From Paraescarpia echinospica (taxonomy: Eukaryota > Annelida > Polychaeta > Sabellida > Siboglinidae), in the NCBI GenBank assembly GCA_020002185.1, contig CM034535.1:71272612-71336611 (forward strand): a stretch of DNA of 64,000 nt. Direction: 5' to 3'. The translations under genes and the position numbers were made by a program. Shown piece after piece: positions 47,380-59,992 of the stretch. Each line of letters opens with the position of its first letter. Positions within the stretch are counted from its first letter, which is position 1. The notes under the pieces are model-generated. The model searched no databases and was not told where the DNA came from. It worked only from the letters and a program-made list of their open reading frames with translations.

Positions 47380-47800
47380 TTGATGCAAACGTAAATACCT
47401 TTAGGCCTCAAAACGGTGTTAAGACGCAATATGTTTATAACGAAAATATGCCTTGGACAATGTCGAATGGTGGAAATAACGGGCCATGTACCATCCAAAT
47501 TGTATCCCCATACATACAAACAAAGGGGATCATTCCGTAACTGGCATATGTACAAGCTTCCAACTACCAACTATAGAAATGTAAACCAGTGCTAAACCGA
47601 ACTGTCGCAGTGTGCTGATATACTCCTTCCTTGTTCATAGACTGTTGTTTTATTTTCAGAGTGCCCAAATATCATCGAATGTACCATCTAAACATCGCTG
47701 GCTCTATATCGACATGACATGAACCCGGGATCGAAACAATCATCCATCTCCATTAGGTGGTTGCGGCCTAGGAGGGCGGTCGACATAGGCGCGGGATGCA
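47380..47800 (-). repeat. Dispersed repeat (copy 2 of 29925-30345)
   Basis: Same sequence landmarks as segment 1. Confidence 0.6.
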
Positions 47801-49234
47801 AAGGGGACAGTAAACCCCAGGAATTTCGCTGGATGCAGACATATGGCTCTACCCCTCCTCAGTAAATCCGAGCCTGAATGTGTTTTTGGCAAGCCAAAAG
47901 GGGGTGCAATTCGAGGGTTTCTGACAGCCTCGAGGTGGGTTTTGCAAGGCGAACATCGAGAAGGTACAACAAGAGCTTTGAAGGTTTCTAGTGAGCTCCA
48001 ATAATTTTGAACGTCGCCGCAAAAAATACTCAGCAGCACTTCCCTCCGTCTTCCGATGTCATGATCCTAACCCTAATCTTAACCCTAACTATAATTTGTG
48101 TATGTATACTAATAACCTTAACTCTAATCAATGCACTCGACCCTAGTTATTATTGCTATGACGTCATTGTTGTCGTCATTGTTTCGTCGCCTCTCGTGTG
48201 CTATGCATTATGATGTCTCTAAGGCAATTGCCTTCGTCATAACTGACACATGTCATAATAAACAAACAAACCAAGATGACAACAATAAAAGCCCGCACCA
48301 AAATTAAAACATGTCATACGTCGATGACGTCTATAAGCTCGAGATAACGAGGTGCCGTGCAGCCGTTGCCGATAAAGACAGCATTTAACACCAATATTAA
48401 AATCGAAAAAAGGCTGGGAACCCAATACATTGTCACCTTTCTAATACACATTTCTAACAACTGACGTCAGCATCTTAACCAAACCAATCAACTTTCACTG
48501 GAAAGTATTGCATTCTATAGTTCCATTGTGATATCATATTTCTTAAGCTTCGTTTTGATTTCTTTATTGTCAGCACACGTCATACGCATTTGTCCCGGCC
48601 ACATTTTTTGCACTTATTGGAACAATGTATTTGATAGCCGTTAATTGCACATTGAAACGGATTGAACAAACATGTTAGTTATCACACATTAGAAAAACAA
48701 ACACGTACGTCTGTGCCGTAGAGTTGGCGAACCACAAAAAAACCAAAGTGTGTTTAATGACCTTTTGTCGATGGTTATATCTCGACGGCAACACGACACG
48801 ATCGCAACCTGCACCGCTAGCATCGCCCACGCTGTCTATCTCCTGCCTGGAAACCCGTCATCGCCTGCCTGTGTGCCTGCCTGGAGTCTGTCTCCCCGAC
48901 ACCTGTTTGGCTTCCGTGTCTGGCCCTACCAGGTTTACAACGCGGTGATCGCCTTGCTAACGGTGTATAGGTTTTGGCCTAGCGTGCGAAGTGAAAAACT
49001 CGTTGTTTCCCTCATGGAACACGGTTATGAGCACGAGACGGGCGGCGACGGGAAAAAGAGTGATATGTGTGCATGAGAGCCTTCGCGGCGAACGGTAGCG
49101 AACTTTGGATATGTAGTTGAAGGAAATGACATAGTGAATACCAATTGCGTGGTCTATGCAGTTTCGAAATGATTTACCAAACCTGAAACATTTTTATATG
49201 ACATTTTGGATTTTCTACTAAATAATTATAACGG
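47801..49234. other. Non-coding; telomere-like patch at 48066-48093
   Basis: Copy 2 of 30346-31779, with the degenerate CCCTAA run. No gene recognised. Confidence 0.55.
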
Positions 49235-49442
49235 TGTGTGTGTGTGTGTTTGTGTATGTTTGTGTGTGTTTGTGTCTGTGTGTGTGCGTGTGAGTGTGCG
49301 CATGTGTGCGTGTGTGCGTATGTGCGTGTGTGCGTGTACGTGTGTGTGTGAGTGTGCGCGTGTGTGCGTGTGTGCGCGCGCGCGTGTGTGTATGTGTGTG
49401 TGTGTGTGCTTGCTTGCTTGCGTGAGCGCGTGTGTACGTGTC
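49235..49442. repeat. GT microsatellite (copy 2)
   Basis: Counterpart of 31780-31985, with small internal step and length differences. Confidence 0.97.
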
Positions 49443-50236
49443 TGTAGGTATATATCGTAGCCTGATGCCGACATTCGATCGGAATAGGAGTACTCTAGGC
49501 CAGTTAGGCAATGCAAAAGGTTAGACCCAAGGCTCACTGACTTATATGGAATTTCAAGTAAAAGTATGGATTTCAACAAAAACCATATCACATGTTTGTT
49601 CTTCGCAAGCCGTCCATTTTAACTTTATATTTAAGTTATAATCATTATTTACGCTTCCGTGGAGTTTGCGTTACTAGCATTCAGATATGACAAAGTACAA
49701 TCGACAGAACTGCTACCTAACCTGTGTTTTTACTAATTATTACAATAATTTGGACATAATGTTGTACGACGCGGACCATGGACTGTTGTCGTCCATTGCT
49801 ACAATCGCCAATAGGATAGTGTCAGCGCAATTATGCTGCTAATGCATGAGAACAACGGACAATGTAACTAATTTGGCAAATTACTACAGGCAGTTATATA
49901 TATATATATATATATACCAGGCTTTCGAACTATACTGATTGGCACAACAGTAGCCCGAATTAGATTACGCTTTACTCACATGGAAAAAACGCAAATGCAT
50001 ATAACGACATCCGGATCAATGGTCCTAACGCTATTGTCCCTGTCGTTAGTTCAATGTCCGCTGAACGCCAGTGTTGTTGCTGTATTGCTGCTCAGATTGC
50101 GAGCGATGCAGTCGCTCGGTCGGTCTACATCATCCACACAGCAACGGCCATCTATTGAATGTTTCCAGTCCTTTTGCTTTTTTTTCGAACATTGGACAAG
50201 TTCGCTCACTCCACAGTCCACATCGTTCTAGTTCAT
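49443..50236. other. Non-coding; TA run at about 49894-49914
   Basis: Copy 2 of 31986-32779. The TA run is shorter than in segment 1. Confidence 0.55.
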
Positions 50237-50389
50237 TCAGCTAGGTACCTGGTTATTGACTGAGGTGGATATGTCTACGAATAATTACAGCGTGTTGAAT
50301 GCATCAAAGATAAGTCGAAATGGTGTTCAGTTGAATGTGCGTGCCTGGGAGTAATGTTTAAAACGTTCTGAGCAGTCCTAAGGACTGGA
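50237..50389 (+). repeat. SINE body fragment (copy 2)
   Basis: Counterpart of 32780-32932. Confidence 0.65.
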
Positions 50390-50401
50390 AATGCGGGTTT
50401 A

Positions 50402-50575
50402 TCTTTTATTAGAGGTATATGGTGATGTAGACATCACTTGGTGACTTTTATAAGAGGTATATGGTGATGTAGACATCACTTGGTGTCTTTTATAAGAGGT
50501 ATATGGTGATGTAGACATCACTTGGTGTCTTTTATAAGAGGTATATGATGATGTAGACATCACTTGGTGTCTTTC
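50402..50575. repeat. 42-bp hairpin array (copy 2)
   Basis: Counterpart of 32945-33118, with four units identical in order. Confidence 0.95.
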
Positions 50576-52905
50576 ATTGTGTTTCATGGACACATTTACA
50601 CCATCAAGGCTAAAAGCTTCCCGCCAGTTTTAATAGCTCCGTGGTTTGCACACTGGGGCAATAAACCAAGAGTACATGCCTATGTGAATAGGTATTCACA
50701 CAAACATTTCGTTCTGCTCAGAACATGTTCCACTTTCGTGCAGCGATCGATTGCCGATGTTTCTCCAGGAGGCAGTGATACCTGAATTCCTTCCGTCGAC
50801 CGAGTTCCGGCGCAAGAACGAGGCCAATGTCCAAGCGGCTAACGCCCATGGTCGGTCGTCTGTCTCCGCGACGACATACGACTGTTTACGGTGGAGTTCC
50901 ATCGTGCCAAGGCCCCGACTGGCCCACACGCGACAAGCCACGGTCAACGTCGATAAGATAACGTGGTGGTTTACGACGCGGTTCCCGAACGGTTTGCTTG
51001 GGCAATCTTGTAGGTGTGCTGAACGGCAGTTGTGAATTCCTTTCGGTAATTATTAGCACTGTTTCAGCTTGTGTAATTTACCTTCTCCTGCTGGAATATC
51101 ATGACCGCGTGACGTTCATAATTATATTATTATTTATGCACAGTTATTAACTAAACTTATTATTTCCAATTAGCAACTGTCTACATTCCTGATTTTGGTA
51201 TGTGCATATTACAATGTGATTTAAATATAATGTTCGTGTGCGCCCTCCTCATTGCAAAATGTATTTTCATTTTATGGATAAATAAAGGTGTTGTTGTTAT
51301 TATTATTTATTTTTTATTATTATTATGTTTTTATTATTATTATTAATATTATTTTATTATTATTCTGACTTGTCATTTGGTGGGTGGAAACTAGACAACT
51401 TCAAAGGGCCTGTGCCTCTGGGATACGTGTCAGTTAATGGCAATACCGGTCGTTTAGTACTTGAATGTTTTATTTATCATTTCACCATTCGCTGGCGGGC
51501 TCCACTGTCATGGTGGAGAGCAAATCATTTGGTTAACTAACTACCAAGCATACTACGTTCTATGATACGATTCTCAGAAAGAATCATGTCGTAGAATCTT
51601 CGATGTAGAAACCGAACGATGCGATAGCGATTTTGGCGCGGCGTGGCTACAGAGTAAGATGGTAGGGTAATGGTGAAGAGGAAATATTGCTATGCACTCT
51701 GAGTCATTTGTTGGTCCGGTATTCTTCCTGGAAGCACCGTTTCTTTAGTTGGCTGCAGTCCCGCAGTAAACATAAACTGTGGCTACTACTGGGTCAACAA
51801 GTTATGGGAGTCGTCATGGGAGTATAGGCTTCATTGAACATTTCGCTTCGTGGAACGAGTAAATATTAGCACATGACAATGTGTTTTAAAAACAAAGCAT
51901 TTTAAGGCGAGTCAGTCTGTGTATCTACCCAGAATTAGCCAGTATCAGGAAGTCTGCCGTGTAGAACGTGGGGAAATGGAAAATCGTTGGTGTTGTGGTT
52001 AATTCTGCCCGCCTCAGTAGTATTGACACTGGATGCTTTGTTTACCATTTTGAACGTGCTCCGGGGTCGTATCTTCCAAATTGCGAACGTTGTTATGGGC
52101 TTACTAAACATAATTTGGCGGGAAATATACTTTCGATATTATTATAGTTTTAAGAACATTATATTAAATAACAAATGAGAAACTGGGAACATATTTCCTC
52201 CTGTTACCAGACATGATAAGTTTGAACGACAGCGTTATACTGACGGAAAGCTTTCCAACAACATAATTACTGGAAACGTATTAACTTGTGGATTGTAACA
52301 AGATGTCTGGATATCAATATTTGCTCCTGTAACGTGTGTGACCACCACTGACTCCTGGCGACGAATAATCTGATTTTAATCTTGATGAGCATTGCCGTAA
52401 ACTTTGGTCGTTGGTGAAAACGTTTCAGTGTAGTCTATTAAACGTTGTATTGAATATTTCCCAAGTGCTTCCGGTTCCTCTGTCGTTGCACTGTACTTCT
52501 GCATATTTGCCTTTCATCAAGCGGCCGTGATAGTATTGGTGCATGTAATAATAACCATAGTAATACGAGCACTTTTAGAGCGCCATGGTTCCAGGTGACC
52601 TTGTCCAAAGGCTGATACAAAAGTAGCTAACAGAGTCAACGTTATAAAACAGGAAAAAACATAGCACCAAAAACCCACGATCATAAAAACATAGCACCAA
52701 AAGTCCAATAAAAGTATCATTAAGAAGTCCAATCCAGCGACAACAATAACATATTGTGACAGTTCAAGAATAATAGGCTCGTATAATCAAGTGAGTTTTC
52801 ATGAGTAGTATGAAGCCGTATACAGACTAACATTTGCGTATCTCATGAGGCAAAGGGCAGCGATGGAGAAGGCATAACGGCGGAGATGTGCGCTGCGTAC
52901 AGACA
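50576..52905. other. Non-coding (copy 2 of 33119-35448)
   Basis: Contains the TTG/TTA microsatellite at 51290-51366 and the dispersed module at 51944-52202. No gene recognised. Confidence 0.55.
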
Positions 52906-53169
52906 GAAGAGAGCCTGGTGATGATCGCACCGTTCAGCTGGGCTGGTAGAACTGGAGCAGGTGAACAGACAGAAGAGAGCCTGGTGAGGATCGCAACGTT
53001 CAACCGGGCTGGTAGAACTGGAGCAGGTGTACAGACAGAAGAGAGTCTGGTGACGATCGCACCGTTCAGCCGGGCTGGTAGAACTGGAGCAGGTGTACAA
53101 ACAGAAGAGAGTCTGGTGACGATCGCACCGTTCAGCCGGGCTGGTAGAACTGGAGCTGGTGTGCAGTGT
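52906..53169. repeat. 66-bp minisatellite, 4 copies (copy 2)
   Basis: The same unit as 35449-35976 but half as many copies. The first, second and last units match the outer units of the longer array, so the difference is a loss or gain of internal units. Confidence 0.97.
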
Positions 53170-53390
53170 AGCTCGGCGCAAGCATATGAACGAATTATTT
53201 TGGCTATCTTATGTATTACTTGAAATGTGGCGTTCACCTTTGAACAATTTTTTTAATAATTCGTAACTCGTGTGTATCTTATGTTGTACACGGCACCGAG
53301 CAGTGCACTAACCGCTCACACAGCGACGACATAACGCACTCTCCAACCATACTACAACCATAGGCGAGGTCGGTTGGACTTTTCGCAGCG

Positions 53391-53630
53391 AGACGGCGGC
53401 GTCTACTTGTAATGGAAAGCGGTGGCATGGTCTTTTCGCAGTGAGACGGCGGCGTCTGCTTGTAATTGAGCGCGGTGGCTTAGTCTTTCCGCAGTCAGAC
53501 GGCGGCGTCTACTTGTAATGGAGCGCGGTGGCATAGTCTTTCCGCAGTGAGACGGCGGCGTCTACTTGTAATGGAGCGCGATGGCATAGTTTTTTCGCAG
53601 TGAGACGGCGGCGTCTACTTGTAATGGAGC
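53391..53630 (+). repeat. 53-bp leader/A-box array, 5 copies (copy 2)
   Basis: Counterpart of 36198-36437 with the same number of units. Confidence 0.93.
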
Positions 53631-53853
53631 GCGGTGGCACAATCGGTAAAACACCAGACTCTCAATCGGGAGAACCCGGGTTCGAATCCTGTTGTTACCG
53701 CTTTGTTGTTTGAGCAATTTTGTTGCTTCAGTTCGGTCAGCAGTATACGTGAGTATCTGGCTATAGACTAATGTGGATGTTTGTGTATGGATATTCTTCG
53801 CGCGGTAACGAGTTTTGCACGTCTGAACTGCAAGCTTGAAATGTGCGATAGGC
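53631..53853 (+). repeat. tRNA-Glu-like SINE head and body (copy 2)
   Basis: Counterpart of 36438-36660. The head is at 53631-53701. Confidence 0.85.
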
Positions 53854-54275
53854 AGCGCCTGTTGATGCAAACCTAGATACCTTTTAGGCCTCAAAAGGTT
53901 ATTAAGACGCAACATGTTTATAACGAAAATATGCATTGGACGATGTTGAATGGTGGAAATAACGGGCCATGTGCCATCCAAATTGTATCCCCATACATAC
54001 AAACAAAGGGGATCATTCCGTAACTGACATGTGTACAAGCTTCCAACTACCAACTATAGAAATGTAAACCAGTGCTAAACCGAACTGTCGCAGTGTGCTG
54101 ATACACTCCTTCCTTGTTCATAGACTGTTGTTTTATTTTCAGAGTGCCCAAATACCTTCGAATGCACCGTCTAAACATCGTTGGCACTAAATCGGCTTGA
54201 CATGAACCCGGGATCGAAACAATCATCCATCTCCATTAGGTGGTTGCGGCCTTGGAGGGGCGGTCGACATATCGC
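53854..54275 (-). repeat. Dispersed repeat, complete version
   Basis: Diverged relative of 29925-30345. It extends beyond the end of the duplicated segment through GAACCCGGGATCGAAACAAT to GGTCGACAT near 54270, so it shows what the N gap truncated in segment 1. Confidence 0.7.
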
Positions 54276-54606
54276 TTCCGCATTGTCCGATTTTCGACGG
54301 ATCAGTGCGAGCTGAGGTTTAATCTGCCGTTGACAACGGTAATGCAAGCACATCAGCTACGATGCTTGTTCGATTCCTCTGGGTTATTGCAGGGTGTCTT
54401 TAATCTTTTAGCGAGCCAGCTGTATTGCGCTTTTCTGCGGTTGATGCGTAGTCGAGGGTTCCTTCGGGTAGTGTGGGCGGGAATAAACAAGTGTAGGGAA
54501 CAGGGGAGGCTGGATGAGATGAGGGGATGAATAATTGAGTACGCGGTAATTTTGGAGAGAACATGTAGACACTTAATGCTTGTGTATATGCTTTTTAATA
54601 AATGCG
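54276..54606. other. No gene recognised
   Basis: Short frames only. Confidence 0.45.
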
Positions 54607-54772
54607 TGCACGATCCTTCACTCACCCACGCGCACATACGCACACATGCATGCATATACAGCACTCAAATACATAAGTACACAAGAACACAAGCACGCGC
54701 ACACACACGCACACGCACGCACGCACGCACGCACGCACACACGCACACACGCACACACGCACACACACACAC
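54607..54772. repeat. CA/CG-rich microsatellite
   Basis: Interrupted CA repeats with an inner GCAC tetranucleotide run near 54710-54740. Confidence 0.95.
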
Positions 54773-55211
54773 CAGACGATTTATTTGGGAAAAACCAGTA
54801 TGGATTTGTGGAACGACACAAAAGAAAGAGCTGGAGTAAAAACAGACGCTGCGTTCGCAAAACTTCTTCCAGACAGGTTACTAATTTCGAATTATTCAGC
54901 TATAATCACGTATATTTAGACGTATGAGTATACATATTAATGTTGTATGTACTAAATCGATTTGATTGTTTACCTTTTAGTCAATGGCAATGACGGCATG
55001 GGCGGCCTGGCTGAGCCCTGTTTACTATAGTCTTATAGACTAATATCAGCTAACAGTACAACGCTATGGCATAATATACCTGCACTACAGTGTTAGTGTA
55101 TGTCAATGATAATATGACTATATTTAGTCTATGGTAGTAATAGTATGATAGTAATAGTGTAAATGCATTATAAATGATTCGTAACGATTATAATTAGAGA
55201 ACTAATTGGGA
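54773..55211. other. No gene recognised
   Basis: AT-rich left flank of CR1 copy D. It shares no sequence with the flank of copy C, which confirms the 5' boundary. Confidence 0.55.
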
Positions 55212-55821
55212 TTCGAGGCTATATTTGGCGGAGATAGATCGTAGAAATTGGTGGTGCAGAAAAGTTAATAAACAAGTGGAATTACAGATTGATAAGTATT
55301 ATTATTGCCTTAATATCATTCGTAAAGTTGCAATAAACATATATTGAGTAGCAGTTGTGCTTAAAGTTAGTTAGTTAAAGTATTTTAGAACACCTTAGTA
55401 TAGTGAGTGATAATAGGGTAACTCATTTAGCCTTTAGCCTTCGATAAGTTGTAAACAAGATTTAACAAACCTGATCATGTGGTAGAATATATAGGAGATA
55501 AAGTAACAACCATCAAACTACTTACATAAGATAATATCTGTGCAAGCCAGTACTTGCTATATATTTTGATTAGGTAGCATTGTTTTTAAAACAAAGCAAG
55601 GGCGATAGTCGGGCGGCGTAACCTAAATAAATAAAGCAGCTTAACGTAACGTAATTGATTGTATTTAAATTAGGTAACTACCGGTAATGTTAGCGTTCGT
55701 GACAGGATATATAGTCGGCTGTGTAATTGAAATTTGTAACCTAAAGTGTGCTGTAGTACACAGGAAACAGTCTTTATAAAGACTAAGTTAGTTAAGTTAT
55801 TGAATAAATTCTAATCGGGAT

Positions 55822-57039
55822 ATGGCGCCTTGCAAGCGGCAAGTCAAGGCAAAGCGACACTTGGTATGCGATCACTGCCACAGCTGGGTAGATTTTGCAT
55901 TGTCCGGCTGTGGGACGTCATGGGCAGAAACCATGGAGGAAGGATTCACCTTTCAGTGCATTGGGTGTTGGAAGGTGGAGTGTCTGCAGAAGGAGATAGT
56001 TAGGTTGACAGATATTGTGAAGGGAATGGAGATTGGAATTAGCAAGTAGGCAGGTCGAATGGAGAGAGACGACAGGGAGAGAGGTGAGAATACTGCAAGA
56101 CTGAAGGAGAATAGCAGTGGCAAGAAAACTGAGGAAACGAGATTGAGAGGAGGGAAGGTGATTGGAGGGGAAGACATTGGAAAATCGACAACAGAAAACG
56201 TGACAAGCGTGAAGGTGACAGGGAAGAAAGTGACCGTAGAGAAGGAGGGAGGGAAGATGGGACGGGAGAGGAGAGAAGAAAATGAGATGGGACGAAAGAT
56301 GAAGGGACGAAAGGAAGTGAGAGCAAATGTGATAGAAGAGAAGTCGATAAAAGGGACGCTGACAGGAGGAAAGGTGACAAGAGAAAAAGCGACAGGAAAG
56401 AATGGATCGGAAGAGAATGTGACAGGAGAGAAGATGACAGGGGGTAAAGACAACAACCAGACATATGCAAACCGGAGGAGCTACTCCGAGGCAGTGATTG
56501 AAGGGGCAAAGAGAAAAGAGAGAGCGTTTATGGGCGATTCAATTCTGAGAAAAACAGACAAGACTATATGCGAGGGGAAGGACGTTGTTGTATGTCTACC
56601 GGGGGCTAGGATAGAGCATGTGACCGGAAGGGTAGAGAAGGTATTGGGGCATGGCAAGGGAGGGTCTATACTAGTACACGTAGGGACAAACAATGCAGAC
56701 AAGGAGGGAACAACTGGGATAGTTCAGAAGTACAGACATCTAGTAAGGAAGCTGAAGAAGACAAGAGTGGAACAGGTTGTTCTCTCAGGAATTTTGCCAG
56801 TAATGGGAGGAAGGGGGGCAACATACAGAAACTGTAAGAGGATGGCGATCAATGCACTAGTTGAGCAGATGTGTGAAGAAGAGGGCGTGGGATTCATAGA
56901 TTTATGGGGATACTTTGTTGGGAGGGAAGATATGTACATGAGAGATGGCCTCCATCTTAGTGGAAAGGGGGCAGCAGTTTTCTCAGAGAACCTGCTGCGA
57001 TCTGTTGACAGTGGGACAGGTTGCATCTATTTAAACTAG
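55822..57039 (+). pseudogene. CR1 ORF1 of copy D, one nonsense codon
   Basis: Same frame throughout, with a single TAG at 56047-56049 where copy C has GAG. The Cys/His head (HLVCDHCHSW, FQCIGC) is complete before the stop. After it come a long basic linker with repeated V-T-G-x-K units, then MGDSILR, HVGTNN and RDGLHLSGKG, so the SGNH triad is complete. Total length would be 405 residues, 48 more than copy C, with the excess entirely in the linker. The frame ends ...CIYLN at the same TTA AAC TAG as copy C. Confidence 0.9.
57030..57036 (+). promoter_or_regulatory. Candidate -1 frameshift heptamer, copy D
   Basis: T TTA AAC TAG at the end of ORF1, identical to copy C although the surrounding sequence has diverged. 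The -1 frame stays open until a TAA at 57105-57107, where copy C has TTG. Confidence 0.5.
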
Positions 57040-59893
57040 ATTCACAGGGGGGACTCACAGAAAAGCCTGAAAATGGAGGCATAGATAAAGACAGCACAAA
57101 TAAATAAGCAAATAACAGTCTAGAAAACTCTTCTGAAGTTGGAGATAGATGTGTTTGTTTAAATGCAAGGAGTATAGTAAACAAAAGAAATGAACTAAAC
57201 ATTATGGTAGAAGATATTGACCCTCATATAATAGGTATAACCGAATCCTGGACCACCACCGATATATCAGATGCTGAATTGGGACTGACAGGATATGTAG
57301 TTTAGAAAAGATAGAATAGGACGAAAGGGAGGTGGAGTTATTTTATATATTAAAGAATCTATCCAGGCTAATGAAATAAAATTAGAAAGAGAAGCAGATT
57401 GCGAAGAAGCTGTTTGGTGTAACATAGTTTCAGGAAACTCAACGTTAACAGTTGGGTTAGTTTATCGAAGTCCAAACATAAGCATGGAAGAGAATGAAAA
57501 AATACAAAACGCTATAAGGGAAGTAAGCAAACGGGACTGTATTATTATGGGGGATTTTAACCACGGGCATATACAATGGAAATCTCTTCAGAGTATGGGG
57601 AGTGAGGACCACAAGTTTTTAGTTTTAGTTCAAGATACTTTCCTTTCTCAACATGTGCTAGAACCAACCAGGGGTGAGAATGTGTTAGACATAGTTTTGT
57701 CCTCACAGAATGAATCAGTTGACAATGTCAAGATATGTGAGCCGCTGGGGAGTAGTGATCACAACCAGATACATTTTACCATCAAAGTAAAATCAGAAAG
57801 GAATAGTAAAAAGCAGTATAGGAGAAATTTCCACAAAGGAAGGTATAAGGACATGAGGAAATATTTAGCAAAGATAGACTGGAATAACACACTAAAAAAT
57901 AAGACAGCAACAGAATGCTGGACTATATTAAAGAATGAAATTAAGTGCATAGTCGATAAATTTGTACCCTTAAAAAACAAGGGAAACGGTCCAAAAAGAA
58001 ACACTTATCGAAAGAGGCCATTAGAAAAATTAAGTATAAACAAATGATGTGGAAGTCATATAGATGTACTGGAAATGATGAAGACTACAACAGTTATAAA
58101 GAAGCACTTAACCAAGCTACAGCTGAAATTAGAAATTCAAAGAGAAGCTATGAATAACAATTATCTAGTAATATAAAACATGACAGCAAGAGTTTGTATG
58201 CGTATGTTCGAAGCAAACAGAAAGTTCAAGATAAGGTCGGTCCTCTAGAAGATAGTGCTGGAAATTTAATATCAGAGGGATTCTTAATGGCAGAAGACCT
58301 GAATGAGTACTTTAGTTCAGTGTTTACCAGAGAAGATATTAGTTCACTGCCAGTACTAGAGGCTAATTTCAAGGGGGTAGATTCAGACTATTTAGGACAA
58401 TTAATTGTAACACCGGAAATGGTAGCTAAGAAAATAAGGGCTATGAAGGATAATAAATCACCTGGAGTGGATGGGATTCCGCCCAAACTACTATTAGAAA
58501 ATGTAGAACAAATTAGCGTACCGCTTGTAACAGTTTTCAATTTGTCATTAGAAGAGGGAGTGGTTCCTTTAGAATTTAGAACGTTATTTAAAAAAGATTC
58601 GAGAAACAAGTCAGAGAACTATAAACCAGTGAGTTTAACATCAGTGATTTGCAAATTATTAGAAAGACTAATTAAAGATCACATGGTGGATTTTCTTTTT
58701 AAACAAAACTTGATAAACCCCTCTCAACATGGTTTTTTTTAAAGCGAGGTCATGCTTAACAAATATGTTATGTTTTTTGGAAGACAACAATAAGTGGGTA
58801 GATGAGGGATCACCAGTAGATATCGTCTACTTAGATTTTCAAAAAGCTTTCGACAAAGTACTACATCAAAGATTACTGATGAAACTAAAGGACCATGACA
58901 TAGGAAATGGTATAATAAACTGGATAGAACAATGGCTGATTGACAGAAGACAACGTGTAGTAGTTGATGGGGAGGCTTCAAACTGGAAATCGGTATTGAG
59001 TGGGGTACCACAGGGATCAGTATTAGGACCTATATTATTCTTAATATATATCAACGATTTGGATGATGAAATAACAAGCAAGGTGTTGAAATTTGCGGAT
59101 GATACAAAAGTGTTTAGACGGATTAAAAGTGATGGAGATAGACAGCATTTACAAGATGATCTTAACAGGTTGATCAAATGGTCTGAAAAGTGGCAAATGC
59201 TGTTCAATTTTGGGAAATGTAAATGCCTCCGCACAGGACATGGGAACGAAGAGGTAGAATATACAATGGGGGGTACTGTACTAAGTACTACTGTAAAAGA
59301 AAAGGACTTAGGTTTAACCATTAGTGCTGATATGAAGGTTTCAGAGCAGTGCGGAATTGCAGCCTCAAAGGGAAATCAAATCCTTGGATTAATTAGGCGA
59401 AACATAACGTATAAGGAAAAAGAGATAATAATACCGCTGTACAAAACAATAGTGAGGCCTCATTTAGAATATTGTATTCAAGTGTGGAGGCCACATCGCA
59501 GGAAGGACATAGATATGCTAGAAAGAGTGCAGAGGAGAGCAACTAAAATGATATCAAAACCGAGGGATCTTAGTTACGAAATACGCCTAAAAATGCGGTT
59601 TAACAACACTAGAGACCAGGAGGTTGAGAGGAGATCAGTTAGAAGTGTTTAAAATATTGAATGGTTATGAAAATATTGATAGAATTTTTGTTCAGTTAAG
59701 AAAGATAGATGGACTAGAGGAAATGAAGTTACATTAGCAAAGGAGCAGAGTAGATTAGATATAAGAAAGTTTTCATTTTCACAAAGGACTGTAAATGAAT
59801 GGAACAGATTATCTGCTGATTGTGTGGGTGCTAGTAGCGTGAATATGTTTAAAAATAAAATCGACACATACCTCAGACGGGCGGGATACACAT
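57040..59893 (+). pseudogene. CR1 ORF2 of copy D, multiply broken
   Basis: The endonuclease and reverse transcriptase are recognisable in the order of copy C: GDFNHGHIQW, SSDHNQIHF, DNKSPGVDGIPP, LDFQKAFDKVLH, GVPQGSVLGPILFLIYINDL, FADDTKVF. Lesions include TAA at 57105, loss of 2 nt near 57300, and a shift near 57968. A TAA at 58155-58157, a deletion near 58575, a T-run shift near 58733 and shifts near 59593 and 59690 follow. The catalytic residues remain mostly unchanged, which suggests decay after insertion rather than origin as a defective copy. Confidence 0.92.
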
Positions 59894-59908
59894 AGATAAA
59901 AGGGTCGG

Positions 59909-59992
59909 ACTCTTGATAAGCCAAAGGGCTTCCTTGTCCACCTGCCACCTAGAGTTGATTCTCTGGGTGGCAATCTTGTTAAATCTTGTTAA
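59909..59992 (+). other. CR1 3'-end structure and tail (copy D)
   Basis: GGAC...GTCC encloses AAGCC-AAAG-GGCTT. Then TGCCACCTAGAG pairs with CTCTGGGTGGCA (59943-59954 and 59961-59972). Relative to A, B and C, the sixth pair is C-G instead of T-A, with both arms changed. Two AATCTTGTTA units follow. Confidence 0.8.

Larger units (their letters stand above)
55212..59992 (+). mobile_element. CR1 retrotransposon copy D, full length, inactive (about 4.78 kb)
   Basis: Starts at the same 5' terminus as copy C (TCGAGGCTATATTTGGCGG at 55213). It has a 609-bp 5' UTR, ORF1 (55822-57039), ORF2 (to about 59893), the 3' hairpins and two tail units. It differs from C throughout and carries independent lesions, so it is an older insertion. 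Being full length but decayed, it is useful for judging which family features are conserved. Confidence 0.93.
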
